From contig OX457065.1 in the NCBI GenBank assembly GCA_949752795.1, positions 2,604,001 to 2,668,000 of the forward strand: 64,000 nt of DNA, read 5' to 3'. Numbering within the stretch: position 1 is the first letter of the stretch; every line of letters begins with the position of its first letter. Source of the DNA: Hyperoodon ampullatus (taxonomy: Eukaryota > Chordata > Mammalia > Artiodactyla > Ziphiidae). Below are positions 46,601 to 60,900 of this stretch, piece by piece. Below the pieces are notes generated by a model. It searched no databases and was not told the DNA's origin. It saw only the letters and a program-made list of their open reading frames with translations. The translations under genes were made by a program, and so were the position numbers.

Positions 46601-49600
46601 GTGTTGTGTGTATGGGAAACATGAAAATCTCTAATATTGACCAGAGACTTCCAGATAAATAATTACACTTCTGTGTGATAGATGCTGTGTAGGGTGGGTA
46701 TGTGGGATGTGCCAGGGTGGAGAGACTCTCTTTGGAAGATGAGAAGCCATTTGCTTCTTACGGTGGAATGAGGGGAATGGCACTCCTGAAAGCATGTGAT
46801 CTGAGTGTCTGACTCCCAGCAAGGACCCTCAGGTCCCTGAATCTACCTCCTCATTCTTGGCCTGGATCTCCTCAGCAGTGTTTCAGCAAGCGGTTGTGTT
46901 TCCAGTATGAGGTGGAAAATTCTAGAGCCGGGGCACTTGCTTCCTGTTTCCCATTCGTTGAGCTGTAACTGCTGCAAATCATTTCCTTAACCTTCAGTCA
47001 ATCTGCTTTTCCTGGTTCTAGTCCAACCCTGAAGCTTCTGGAGTCAGGCTCCTCACTGGCCGTGGGAGATGTAGGAGAGTTATGTCAGTCCTGTTTCTCA
47101 GGTCCTAAAAGACTAGGAACACCTTGCAACTCCTTCCGAGTTTTCTCTTTCCAGGTTAAACAGCCTCAGTGCTTTTTAATGTCCTTTAAGCATTTTAATG
47201 AGGTTTTCAAGCCATGCTTTTTTTTTGAAGTAGAGAAAAGTACACAGAAAAATGTACAACAATGTACCCACAATTTAGGTATTAATATTTTGCCATATTT
47301 CCTTTATTTCTTTCTTGTTCCTTTTTTCTTTTCTTTCTTTCTTTCTTTTCTGTTTTTTTTTTTAAAAATAAGAGGCTACAGATACAATTTACACGCTCTT
47401 GGCTTCCCATGCTTTTGAGAAGCGTACAGCCACCCTCGCCTAGAAATCGGTGTAACCCCCCCGCTCCCCTCTTTCTCACATGTTCACACAACATTGTAGT
47501 GATTTTTGGTTTCGTGAGTTACAGAAATGTCTTCACGCATGCGTATTTAACAGCAGCTTCCTCTTTCTCTCGACTTTATTTCTGAGATTTATTGGGGTCA
47601 GTACATCTCAGTCCAACCCCTCCTTCTACCTCCTGTAAAGTGCCCTGTCGGGTAGTGCCCCCTTCATCCCTACAGACCCCGCTGAGGGATGTTTGAATAG
47701 TCACCAGTTTCCTGCTGTTACCAGTGCTGTGACAGCAGCCGTCCTTGCGCAGGGCTCTAGCGCACGCGTCGGAGGGTGTAGGGTGCATGCTCAGCGGGGT
47801 CACGGGTGTAGGAAATGCGCTGTGACCACTCAGGGTATGCTGCTGGTTTAGGGTCCCGGTTGTACTTCTTTTCCCTCCTGACAGCAGCCCCGAGAATTCC
47901 CGCTTCTCCACATCACCCTTGCATAGTCAGGGGCCCAGTTCCTGATTATTGGGATTGAGAGTATCTAGAATGCTTATCTGGTCAGCACTTGGGTCATTTG
48001 CCTATTCCCATTTCTTCACTTATGTCGTTCTGTTGTGTTTAAATTTTTTTTCTTGTTGATCCCCAAGCCTTTTTTTTAAGGTCTTTTGAATAACTCTGCA
48101 TAGTTTCACACACTGTCAACATCACAGGCTGGGGTCTGTATCTTACCCTTTCCATTCATGTAGGGTGTCTTGTTGTGTACCCTGGGTATTCACCTCTTCC
48201 CATCCAGTTTGTACTTTGGTAACACTTAAGAGACCCTTCCTCAAACAGATGGCAGTCTAGTCTCCCAAGTGTTCTGCTAATGATTTTGAAGTTTTTGTTT
48301 TCCACCTTCAGTCTGCAACTCATTTTGCATACGGCATGAGGTGCCCTATAATTTCATTTGCCTCCAGATGGGTAGTCAGTATCATTGATCGACTGGTCCG
48401 TCTTTTCCCACTGATTTGAAATGCCACCTCTGGCCTCTGTGAAGTCTCCCTATGTGTGTGGCTCTATTTCTGGGCTTGCCCGCAATGGTCTGTTCCATTG
48501 GTCTCTCTGTCACAGAACCTATAGTTCATGGTTTTAGTTACCCACACTTATGTGTCTTATCATTTCCTTTTTCTTCTTGATCTAAGCTGGGTGCTGAGCT
48601 GAGCATCTTATGTGCCTTTGCCCACTGACTCTTCTCGATGCCCTTAGGAGGCAGGTGCTGCCCCCATTTGACAGACGGGGTTGTCGAGGCTCAGGAAGGT
48701 TAAGGCGCTTTCCCTGCAGGAGGGGGAGAGCTGATTCTAGAACTTTGGTGGTTCAGCTTCAAAGCCCAACCCTCAGCGCTGCACTGAGGTTATAAGCCGA
48801 CGGGGAGGAGAACTTGGGTATTGTGTGGCGCTGGTGTCATCACAGCTGGCTCTGGGTAGTGGCGAGTGGGGGATCAGGACCCCATAATTTCCTGCTGTGT
48901 GTACCCGACGACTGCTGTCCGCATTGGGATGCGTCTCCCAGTTGCTGGGATAGAGCAGGAGCACAGACTCTGCCTCCAGGGAGCCCCCAGGGCCTTCCGC
49001 ATCCCTGCCTCGAGAAGCAGTCACATACAGCCTCTGGGACAGGAGCTCCTCTGAACATTTATTCCCTTCCTCTGATTTCACAGTTAAACGGAAAGAATCA
49101 GATGCGAGGAGGAAAAGCCAGAGGAGGAGAGAGAAATCTCGCGTGGAGACAGACTCCAGGCTCGCAGGCCATGGGAAGCAGGGCACGTTCGCCATGCAGC
49201 TGGCGGTGATGCCGCTCCTTGCAGGTAGCCGCACATATTCCCAGCAGCGTCTGGTCTCCTTGACCCGTGTGGCTAGAATGCCGGTAAACAGGACACTCGG
49301 GTGACCGAGCCCCTGCCCTACGCTCTCACCCACCCCCGCCAAGTGGGCGTGTCTCCACTATACAGAGCGGGGAAACGGAGGCGCAGCGAGTAGGCAAAGC
49401 CTGGGTTTGAACCTAGGTCTGATTCCAAAGTCCAAGCAAATGTGAGAATAAGAAACATCAGGGTTTTGTTTGCTACATAAGATGCTACTTTGTATAAACA
49501 CGTTCCTGCAGATTTTTACAAAGCCGTCTAGTAAAGGAAATGAGAAAAGGTGACCAGTATTTATGTCCTGTCATTTACTTCTCACGACCAGCTCTGATCT

Positions 49601-52600
49601 TCCCAGTAAACTGGTGCTGTTGGTATAGGGCGTGGTTATCCTTGTCACGATTTTTTCAGGGAGGAATCAAAACTCAGAAGTCAAGCAGCTAAACCTGAGG
49701 GCACACAGCTCAGTGGCAGAACAGGGGTTTGCTTCATTTGCTTTGCAAGATCTATCACAGTTTATAAACTCAGTTTCATAAATAATAAGTAGGTATTTAT
49801 TATGTCCTATGTTTAGATAATGGAAGGCTCAGAATATAGTTTGGGTAAAATTATGTGACTTTGTTTTAAAAAGGGAATATGGGGGGAACCCTCTTCTTTT
49901 TCTTTTTAGAGAAAATAACTTCAAACTTATTTCACTGTGGGGTTTTTGGCCATCGGGGTGAACGAGCGCCCCCTTCTGGCCTATCTGGAGAAACTTAGGC
50001 AGACGCGGAGGGTCAGTGAAACCCCATAGAGTCAGAGTCCAGTGCCGGGGGTGCCGGGAAAATCCTTATTTCCACAAGCACTTGGGTTGATGTCAATATG
50101 TTTTGAGGAACTACTATTAACTTTTTTGTCCACACGTTTAGATAGATTTTTGAAAATTAGTTTCACCCAAAGTGAGTTTTCAGAGACTCTTACCCACTGC
50201 TGAGCCGTGTCCAGGAGGACCGGGCCTTTCACGCAGCGGCCACGTGGCCCCGCCTGGGGCAGTGACTTTGGTTCATGCTTCTTTGGTCTTGAACCCAGAA
50301 GCAACCAGTGCTGCTCCAGGTGGGTGGGCCCCGGGGGACCTGCCTAACCTGCTCCTTACTTTGCTGTGAGGGGAGGGAGATGCTTAATGGTCCTGGTCTG
50401 CCCGGTGTGACCATTTCCAGCAGGTGAAGCCAAGAGGTGCCTGGGCCTCCCCTCCGTTTAACTTGTGCTGCCATGGCCCTGTACAGTGACAGTTATTGCA
50501 AGAGTGACAAAACAGACTTTGAATCCTGGCTCAGCCCTTTACCAGCAGGTCGCCTGCTTTCTCTGAGTCTCAGTTTCCTCATCTGTAAAATGGGGACAAT
50601 AACTCCCACCCCAGGGGGCTGTAGGAAGGATCACGAGAGATAATGTGTGTAAACGGCTTAGCGGGGAGCCCTGCACACAGCAGAACTCAGGCAGGTTACT
50701 GGTGAGGAGGTGGCAGCTGCTTCACCCGGACATCTGGGTGGGCTGCGTGTAGGGCCCTGGGCCTCCGGCAAGGGGGGCAGAAAGATCCCTGCTCCCTGGC
50801 ACTGAGGCCACGGCTCGTGGTCATGACTGCAAGTGGCTGTGGCTCAGCAGGCCCATTGTAGGTTTCTTTTTGCCATAAAATAGAATAGCATAAGATTATT
50901 CCAAAACTAGAATGATTATTTTTAGTCACCTTCAATTTAATTTTTTTTAAATAAATTATTTTATTGTATTTATTTTTGGCTGCGTTGGGTCTCCGTTGCT
51001 GCGTGCGGGCTTCCTCTAGTTGTGGTGAGCAGGGGCTACTCTTCGTTGCGGTGTGCGGGCCTCTCATTGCAGTGGCTTCTCTTGTTGCAGAGCATGGGAT
51101 CTAGGCGTGTGGGCTTCAGTAGTTGCAGCACGTGGGTTCAGTAGTTGTGGCTCGCGGGCTCTAGAGCGCAGGCTCAGTAGTTGTGATGCACAGGCTTCGT
51201 TGCTCTGTGGCATGTGGAATCTTCCTGCACCAGGGCTCGAACCCATGTCTCCTGCATTGGCAGGCGGATTCTCAACCACTGCACTGCCAGGGAAGCCCCA
51301 TCTTCAATTTAAGATTAGGCCGCAGACTTTGCATACCTTAGTGGTAAATATTGTTGGCCAGTAAGTGCCTAGAAAGTTTCTGTGTTTGGAGTGAACTCTT
51401 ATGTTTACTGCATAGAGGAGGGGCCACACTTTTAGCCACGCAGGACTGGTTTTGACACTGGTTCTGCTGCTTATTGGCCAAGAGTCCTTGGACAACCACT
51501 TGACATCCCTGGACCTATCATGTTCAAGTCCGGCAGCTGTAGGTGCAGAAACCTTGTGGTGGCCACTCGCCCTTGCCTTGTTCCTTACGTGGGACAGTGG
51601 TTCTCACCTTGGGCACTTATGCCCCTGGGGACACTTGGCACTCTGTGAGGCATCTTTGGGTGTCACAAGTGGTAGTGGGACACTGCTGAATGTCCCATGA
51701 TGCACAGGATGGTCCTCATGACGAATAATTATCAGTCCTCAAGTGTCAGTAGTGCTGAGGTTGAGATCCCTGCCCTGGATCATGGCTGACATTACCTGAG
51801 ATTTCTGAAGGTTGATATGAGTAGATGTTTGCACTAGAGAGTCCTTCTAAACTGGGCAATCTTCTATGAAAAGGCTTGCAAAGTTCTAGAGCACAAATCA
51901 GAATTGGCTATGGTCTTAATGAGTTGGTTTATTGAAGAGAGTCACAGGGAGAAGTGGGGGGTCCCCAGGAGATGCCCACGGCCCAGGCAGACAGTGCACA
52001 CCTCGGGCCCAGGACTTGTCCTGGAAGCAATTGCTCTTCCTGAGTGTGAGTGGTGGGGCTCTCACATGCCCTAAAACTCTATTTACCAGCAGCATGAAAG
52101 AAATAGAAGTGGTCTTTTTGAGCACAGACCCTGTGCTCGGAGGGGCAGTGTTCCTGACACCTTCCTGTGCATAATCCCTTTTCATCCACTTAACCCTGAG
52201 AAAGGTGGTATCTCTGTCCATTTTGCACATGACGAAATCAAGCCTCAAAGAGCCTCTAACTTGTTGTAGGTCACATGAAGCCTAACAGCCGGATTTAGGG
52301 TTTGAAAAATCTGCTTGCAAATCTGGAGCTTTGCTTTTTTTTTTTTTTCCCCTTCACCAGTGTCTCTCCACCTGGTGAAATGTCTGGGCCCCTTTTGCGA
52401 GAAAAGTATTCTCACAGCTGCCCATGTGCCCTGCAGTGGTCAAGTCACCCACCTTTTTCTGCAGTCGCACTGTTGCACAACTGTCACAGCAGGAGGTGTG
52501 CCAGGCTGGATTTGGCTCGAACGTACCACTTGTGTTCTACGTCAGTACCTACCCTTCCCTCCCTGGATTACAGCAGTGAAAGTGACACCACTGGGCACCA

Positions 52601-54968
52601 GACACAGACACTGGTGTTATTTGTTCCTGAATGTGTTCTAGTCTAAGAGAACTGCTTGGAGAAGTGCTCCAGAGCTTTCTGCAGTGAAGGACTTGTTCCG
52701 TGTCTGCTCATAACCACACATGACTGCTGAGCGTGTGACGTGGGACTCATGTAATGAAGGAAGTGCCTTTTAATTAATTAATTAATTAATTTATTGGCCA
52801 TGCTGTGCCGCATGTGGGATCTTAGTTCCCCGACCAGGGATTGAACCTGTGCCCCCTGCAGTGGAGGCGCGGAGTCTTAACCACTGGACCAACAGGGAAA
52901 TCTGAAGGAAGTGCATTTTAAATTATATTTAATTTTAATTAATTTAAACATAAATATCCACATACGGCCAGTAACTATGGGACTTGCAGCGCAAGTCTGG
53001 TGGTTCTAGAATTACCTGGAGAGATTTTAAAAATCCCAGTGTGGAGGCTACAGCCCAGACCAAGCCCATGAGACTGGGGGTGGAACCCAAGCGTCATTGT
53101 TCCTGATTGTAGCCTATAGATGATTCAGGAAATGCTTATATCACAAGGTGATCATCAACATTAAATCACAAAATGAAATTCTCTTAGAGAACCTATGGGA
53201 CCCCAGGCGAAAAAGTGGTGCAGACATGCTGCCTGTAGATGTTACCCAATTATTATTTTTTAAAGCTTTCCTCTTTTTGGTGTAATTTTTTTTTTTTTTT
53301 TTTTTGCGGTACGCGGGCCTCTCACTGTTGTGGCCTCTCCCATTGCGGAGCACAGGCTCTGGACGCGCAGGCTCAGCGGCCATGGCTCACGGGCCCAGCT
53401 GCTCCGCGGCATGTGGGATCTTCCTGGACCGGGGCACGAACCTGCGTCCCCTGCTTCGGCAGGTGGACTCTCAACCACTGCGCCACCAGGGAAGCCCTTT
53501 TCGGTGTAATTTTATCTTTGGCCCTCAGGTTGCCTGATTCCTCCTGTGCTGGTCTCGGGGCTGTTCTGAATAACATTCTAACGCTGTGTGTATCTCCCCG
53601 CAGGATGGCAAACTGTCGTGAGTCGTGGCAGTGGAAGGTCGGCCAACGTCTTAGATTGTTTTTTGACACTGAAAACAGAAGTTCCCCTCATGACTGAAGA
53701 GCAAAAGCGGGACTTAAACCCCCTGACCATAGAGGTCAAGTGTGTTTCCTGCCTTCCATCACGGTCTGTGTCCTTCAGTGAACTAGAGGTAAGAGTGAGC
53801 CAGGCCAGCTGGTTTGAGAGCTGCTTTTCCCAGCCATCTGCCCATCGCCTTTCACCCCTCACCCGCAATGTTCCTACATGAGAAGTATGATCATCAACCC
53901 CATTTCCTCATTTAGGATCTCACAGCCAGACAGCAAAGAGATTGGGTTCCTGGGATCAGGAGTTACCAAGTGTGAGGTCTCCTCTGCTACACCACAGGGT
54001 TCTTCAGGTGCAGGTAGCGACCCTCCACTCAGGAGGAGCCCTATGCTTCCTTGTTACAGCAGTGGTGCTCGCCTAGTGCTCACTTATTTTGAACCAGCCA
54101 GTTTAGTGCTGGTGTTTACCTTGGGAGTCCCCTGTTCCTTTCCTGATGGGTCCCTGTCCCTGGATTCTGTGTCTTGCTCTTGCTTTGTTTCCTCTTTGAT
54201 TTTGCTGGAGCACATCCTCCTGTAGCTTTCTGAGAAGAGGTTAATGGGAGATACTTGTTTTATGATCTCTTATGCCTGAAAATATCCTTATTCTACCCTT
54301 ATACTTGATTGATAGTTAGGGTATAGAATTGTAGGTTAAAAAGTCATTTTCCTTCAGTTTAAAAAATTTTTTTTATTGGAGCATAGTTGATTTACAATGT
54401 TGTGTTAGTTTCAGGTACACAGTAAAGTGTATCGGTTATACATATACACATATCCACCCTTTTTACATTCTTTTCCTATATAGATAACTACAGAGTATTG
54501 AGTAGAATTCCCTGTGCTATACAGTAGCTCCTTGTTAGTTATCTATTTATATATAGTGGTGTGATCTCCCAATCCCAATCTCCCAATTTATCCCTCCCCC
54601 CTTCCCCTGGTAACCATAAGTTTGTTTTCTACATGTCACTCTATTTCTGTTTTGTAAATAAGTTCATGTGTACCATTTTTTAGATTCCACATATAAGCAA
54701 TATCATATGATATTTGTCCTTCTCTGTCTGACTTACTTCACTTAGGATAATTTCTAGGTCCATCCATGTTGCTGCAAATGGCATTATTTTATTCTGTTTA
54801 ATGGCTGAGTAATATTCCATTGTGTATATGTACCACAACTTCTTTATCCACTCCTGGATAAATTATCCATCCATCGATGGACAATTAGGTTTCTTCCATG
54901 TCCTAGCTGTTGTAACCAGAGCTGCAATGAACACTGGGGTACATGTATCTTTTTTTATGTATATAAAT

Positions 54969-54999
<31 letters not shown>

Positions 55000-57900
55000 T
55001 TTTTGGCTGCGTTGGGTCTTTGTTGCTGCATGCAGGCTTTCCTCTAGTTGCAGCAAGCGGGAGCTATTCTTCATTGCGGTGCGCAGGCTTCTCGTTGCGG
55101 TGGCATCTCTTGTTGTGGAGCATGGGCTCTAGGTTCATGGGCTTCAGTAGCTGTGGCACGCGGGCTCAGTAGTTCTGGCTTGCGGGCTCTAGAGCACAGG
55201 CTCAGTAGTTGTGGCGCACGGGCTTAATTGCTCTGTGGCATGTGAGATCTTCCTGGACCAGGGCTCGAACCCATGTCCCCTGCATTGGCAGGTGGATTCT
55301 TAACCACTGTGCCACCAGGGAAGCCCCATGTATCTTTCTGAATTACAGTTTTCTCCAGATATATGCCCAGTAGCGGGATTGCTGGGTCATATGGTAGCTT
55401 TATTTTTAGTTTTTTAAGGAACCTCCATACTCTTCTCCATAGTGGCTGTACCAATTTATATTCTCACCACCAGTGTAGGAGGGTTCCCTTTTCTCCACAC
55501 CCTCTCCAGCATTTATTGTTCACAGATTTTTTTGATGATGGCCATTCTGACTGGTGTGAGGTGATACCTCATTGTATTTTTGATTTGCATTTCTCTGATA
55601 ATTAGAGATGTTGAACATCTTTTCACGTGCTTTTTGTCCATCTGTATGTATTCTTTAGAGAATTGTCTGTTTGGATCTTCTGTCCAATTCTGTCCAATTG
55701 GGTTGTTTTTTTTTTTGATATTGAGCTGCATGAGCTCTTTGTATATTTTGGAGATTAATCCTTTGTTTGTCTTTTCGTTTGCAAATATTTTCTCCCATTC
55801 TGTGGGTTGTCTTTTTGTTTTGTTTTTGGTTCCCTTTGCTGTGCAAAAGCTTTTAAGTTTAATTAGGCTCAATTTGTTTATTTTTTGTTTTTATTTTCAT
55901 TACTCTAGGAGGTGGATCCAAAAAGATATTTCTGCAATTTATGTCAGAGAGTGTTCTGCCTATGTTTTCCTCTAAGAGTTTAATAGTATCTGGTCTTACA
56001 TTTAGGTCTTTAATCCATTTGGGTTTACTTTTGTGTATGGTGTTAAGGAGTGTTCTAATTTCATTCTTTTCCATGTAGTTGTCCAGTTTTTCCAGCACCA
56101 CTTATTGAAGAGACTGTTTTTTCTCCATTTTATATCCTTGCCTCATTTGTCACAGATTAGGTGACCGTAGGTGCATGGGTTTATTTCTGGGCCTTCTATT
56201 CAGATCCATTGATCTATATTTCTGTTTTTGTGCCAGTACCATACTGTTTTGATTACTGTAGCTTTGTAGTATAGTCTGAAGTCAGGGAGTGTGATTCCTC
56301 CAGCTCCGTTTTTCTTTCTCAAGATTGTTTGGCTATTTGGGGTGTTTTGTGTTTCGATACCAATTAAAAATTTTTTTGTTCTAGTTCTGTGAAAAATGCC
56401 ATTAGTAATATAATAGGGATTGTATTGAATCTAGATTGCCAAGGTGACTATCTATAAAAAGGTCTGCTTGAAAAGCTGGCCCTTCGCAGGTGTCTAGGAA
56501 CTTGAATCGTTCTCTAATGAGAGTGGTTCCTGGGCCTGACTGTTTCTGCCAACAGTACTGACCATGCTTTCCTCCAGGGCACCTGGCGTATTGGGACACA
56601 GGCTGGGGGAGCCTAGTACCACCCCCAATCAAAACCCTGGGTGCTAGGTCTCCAGTGAGCTCCCTGGTGGACAGTACGTCACCTGAGTTGCCACAGTCAG
56701 TTGTGCAAGAGCTCAGTGCATCCTGGGACACACAGGAGGAGGCCATGGGGAGATGGCGCTTGTCCCCCTGCTTTGCCTTGCAGCCCTTTTCCCTTTGCAG
56801 GCTTTTCCTGGTCTCCTCTGGCCTTTGTGAAGCCCAGCTGTGGGTCTGACCACAGCTGAGTCCTGAGGTTCTCCTAGAGAATCACGGATCTGGGGGTGGC
56901 CCCAGGGCCACCGACTCAGCAGTGTTTTCCTGCTTTGTGGGTCGCCGTCCCTGTTTGTACAGTCCTTGTTTCCTCAAGTTGGTTTTTCTGTTTGCTTGGT
57001 CTCCATCGTCACATCTGTCTTAATCCCCTGGTTCACTGCTCATAGGTAAGAGTGGGGGCCTCAAAAGCAGCCTTGGGTGCCGAGCGGGCTTGTGGGTTCT
57101 GAGCCTCATGCTGTGGTGGCCTGGGTGGGCTGGTGGTGGGGAGACCTCAAGGTCGATCTCTGGAGGTCTCTCCCAGTTGCCCGCCTGGAGGGTAAGGGTC
57201 TGGTAGCCAAGGGATGAAAAGGACGTGGGGTCTGCATTGGATGGTCTGTGAGCATTTGGTCACCTAATAAATCTGGTTTGGATAGGAGCTGAATGCCATC
57301 AGCTGTCCATCATTCCAGAGACCCTCTGGTTTTTTAATTTTTAAAATAGCAAGCAGAAAAGTAAAAATATCCTACAAAATATCCTACAGAATTGACTATT
57401 TTCTCTTGATGTACAGTTCTGTAAATTTCAATTCATGTGTGGATCAGTGTTCTCACCACCACAGTGAGGATATAGAACACCTCTATGACCGCACCCCCCA
57501 AACTCTTTTGTACTAGCCCTTTATGACCACATCTTCCCCACCCGCACTCCCGGCAACTGCAGATGTGTTCGTCATGATAGTTTTAACTTTTGAAGATTGT
57601 CATACAGATGGGGTTATATATTGTGTAACATCCACACTAACAATCCCTGCTCCAGCAGGGAACAATACGTATAGCCTCCTTCACTCAGAACGATGCCGGA
57701 GAGATTCCTGCAAGCTAGAATTCATCCCTTTTTGCTGCTGAGTCGTATTCTGCAGCTGGATGTAACCCCAGTCTGTCTGTCCGTTAACCCATGGAGGATG
57801 TTTAGGTTGTTTCTGGTTTGGGGCAGTTACGAATACAGCTGCTAAAACATCTGTGTACGTGCTTTTGTGTGAACATAAGCCTTCAGTTCTTTAGGATAGA

Positions 57901-60900
57901 TGCCCACAAGTGGGTTTCCCGGGCTCTGTGGAGAGGCTATGGCTTCATTCTCACCAGTGGTGTGCGAGGGTTCCAGCTGCTCCTTATCCTCCCCAGAACT
58001 TGGTATTGTCAGTGTTTTATTTTTAATTTTGGCCACTCTAATGAGTATGCAGTGTTATCTCATCGGGGTTTACCATGCATTTCCCTGATGCAGAGTTATG
58101 TGGCGCATCTTTTAATCTGCTTATCTTCCACGTTATGGCCCCTTTGGTGAAGTGTCAATTCAAGTATTTGCCCACATTTCAACTGAGTTCTTTTTTTTAA
58201 AATAAATTTATTTATTTTTGGCTGCATTGGGTTTTCTTTGCTGTGCACGGGCTTTCTCTATTTGCGGCGAGTGGGGACTACTCTTTGTTGCAGTGCGTGG
58301 GCTTCTCATTGCATTGGCTTCTCTTGTTGTGGAGCGTAGGCTTCAGTAGCTGTAGCTCACTGGTTCCAGAGCGCAGGCTCAGCAGTTGTGGCACACGGAC
58401 TTAGTTGCTCCGTGGCATGTGGGATCTTCCCGGACCAGGGTCCGAACCTGTGTCCCCTGCATTGGCAGGCGGATTCCTAACCACTGCGCCACCAGAGAAG
58501 TTCTCAACTGAGTACTTAGTTTTCCTGTTGTTGAGTTGAGAGTTTTTAAATCTATTCTGGATACAAGTCCTCTTTTGGATATATTCTTTGCAAATATTTT
58601 CTCCCAGTCTGTAGTCTGCCTTTTTATTCTCTTATTTTAATTTTGATGAAGTCCAAATTATACGTTTTCTATGGATTGTGTTTTTGTGTCACATCTAAGA
58701 ACTCTTTGCCTAACCCCTGGTGACAGGGGTTTTCTTCTATATGTTTATAGTTTTATGTTTGGATCTATAATCAATTTTGAGTTAATTTATGTACAAGGTT
58801 TAAGTTAGTGTTCATTTTTTTTGCATACACATGAATGTTCCAGCACCATTTGTGGAAAAGACTTTTTTTTTCATTGAATTTCTTTTGCATTTCTGACAAA
58901 AATAAGTTGGCTGTACTGGTAGAGGTCTATTTCTGGATCCTTTATTCTTCTTTTTCAAAATTGTGTTAGCTCTTCCAGTTTCTTTGCCCTTTCATATAAA
59001 TTTTAGAATCAGCTTGTCTCTACCTACAAAAACTTGTGCTGGGATTTTGCCTGGCTTTGCATTAAATCCATAGATCAGTCTGGGGAGAACTGACGTCTTA
59101 CTGTGTTGAGCCTTCCAACCCCTGAATTCAGTGTGCCTCTCCATTAGTTTAGATCTCCTCTTTTCTCTCTCATTAGTGTTTTGAAGCTCTCAGGACCCTG
59201 TATTCATTTGCCTGCACAACAAACTAACAGCCTCCCGCCAAGCAGTAGGGGAGGGGAGGGCACTTGGGCCGGGTGGCTTCTCGGGACTCGCAACGGTTCC
59301 CTTGCTGGGCTCTTCCCTGTGACCCCCAGATCCAGAGATGCTGGGTCCTGCCAGTTCGTAAGTCTTTCGAGGATTTTGCAGAGAATGTGGCTGGTTCTCA
59401 GCTTCTCCATTACATGCTTGGGATTTGGCTTCCTCACCTGTGCTGTGTCTGCACCACTTGCTCGTCACTGTCCCAGCTCTCATGCTGGCTTCTGTCCTCT
59501 TCTCCTTGTCCTTGTATGTTCATGTCTTTAAAAAAATTCCCTGTGGTTTTAGGGGAGTTCGGTGAGGGGTGTAACCAGTTGTATGTGTTCAGTCTGCCAC
59601 TTGAACTGCATGACCTGATGTTTAGTTCATGTCCCCAGTGGGCTGAAGTCGCCCGCACAAGGGGCCATGGTGTCAGCGTCCCCGGCCCCTAGCCTGGGGC
59701 CTGGTACAAACAGGAGCTCGGTGACCATCAGTCAAGCAAGAGAGCCAAGGAACAGGACATTTTGATACAGTTTGTATCACAGTTCATCTGTTCAAAGAGG
59801 ATTCCTCTCACTCAGATTTTCAGTTGCCTGCCCAGATGCTACCACTGCAAACAGATTACAGGTTGGGAACTTGAACTTGCTGGAGGGTAGGTCCAGGAGA
59901 GAAAAGCAATAGGGGGTTTCCTTCCACTCTTTCTGTTTCATGGGGTTCCCCCACCCCATTCCTTGGAATAGAAAGAGAGCTCTGTCCATGCCTGGTGCAT
60001 AATTCTGGGATTCAGGCTTCCTTTGCGTCTAGTCTGGGACATGCAGGAAGAGAATAAAACCCAGGAAACTCACTGGGTTTGGTCTCTTTCTCCAATCTGC
60101 CCACTGCCTTTTACTTTTCAAAAGCTGCTCCATGCATCTCTCTAGGGTTTTTTTCTTTAATATTTATTTATTTATTTAGGCTGCGCCGGATCTTAGTTGC
60201 GACACACGGGACCTTTGTTGTGGCATGCGGGCTTCTTAGTTGTGGCATGCGGACTCTTAGCTGAAACGTGCTTTCTGTTGTATTCAGTGGGAGGTGCAGG
60301 GTGGGTGTGCTTATTCCGTTTAACCAGATTTGAAAGCTCCTCTTTTATTTTTCTTTAGAATATCTATTCTTTTTATTAATATATTGTGGATACAAGTCCT
60401 TTGTCAGATATATATGCATTGTACATATTTTCTGCCCATCTGGAGCTTGACTTTAATTTTCTTAATAGTGTCTTTGATGAAGTCCATCTTAACAACTTTT
60501 TCTGTTATGATTAGTGCTTTTTGTGTCATATCAAATAAATCTTTTTTCCACCCCAAGTTTATGAAGATACTACCCTGTCTTTTCTTCTAGGAGAGGTATG
60601 ATTTTAGCTTTTATGTTTAGGTCTGTGATTCCTTTAGAATTCATTGCATTTTCCTAACCATAAAAATGGTAAATTTCTTCATTTAGATTTTCTTTAATTT
60701 CTCTCTGCAATGTTTTGTAGTTTCCAGTGTACGGGTCTTACACATCTTTCATTTCTTCTTGAGCATTTTATGTTTTGATGCTGTTGTAGGTGATATTTTA
60801 AAGTTTTCTGTTTTAGAATTTTCATTGCTAGTAAATAGAATTATGATAGTTTTGACCTTGATGATATACTTTTACTTTTTAAAAACCGAACAAATAGATT

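Larger units (their letters stand above)
49225..53603 (+). other. CFAP92: CFAP92 intron after coding exon 7
   Basis: 4.4 kb of mostly unique sequence with a MIR (about 50,505-50,690) and three CHR SINEs. No exon seen or required by phase. Confidence 0.55.
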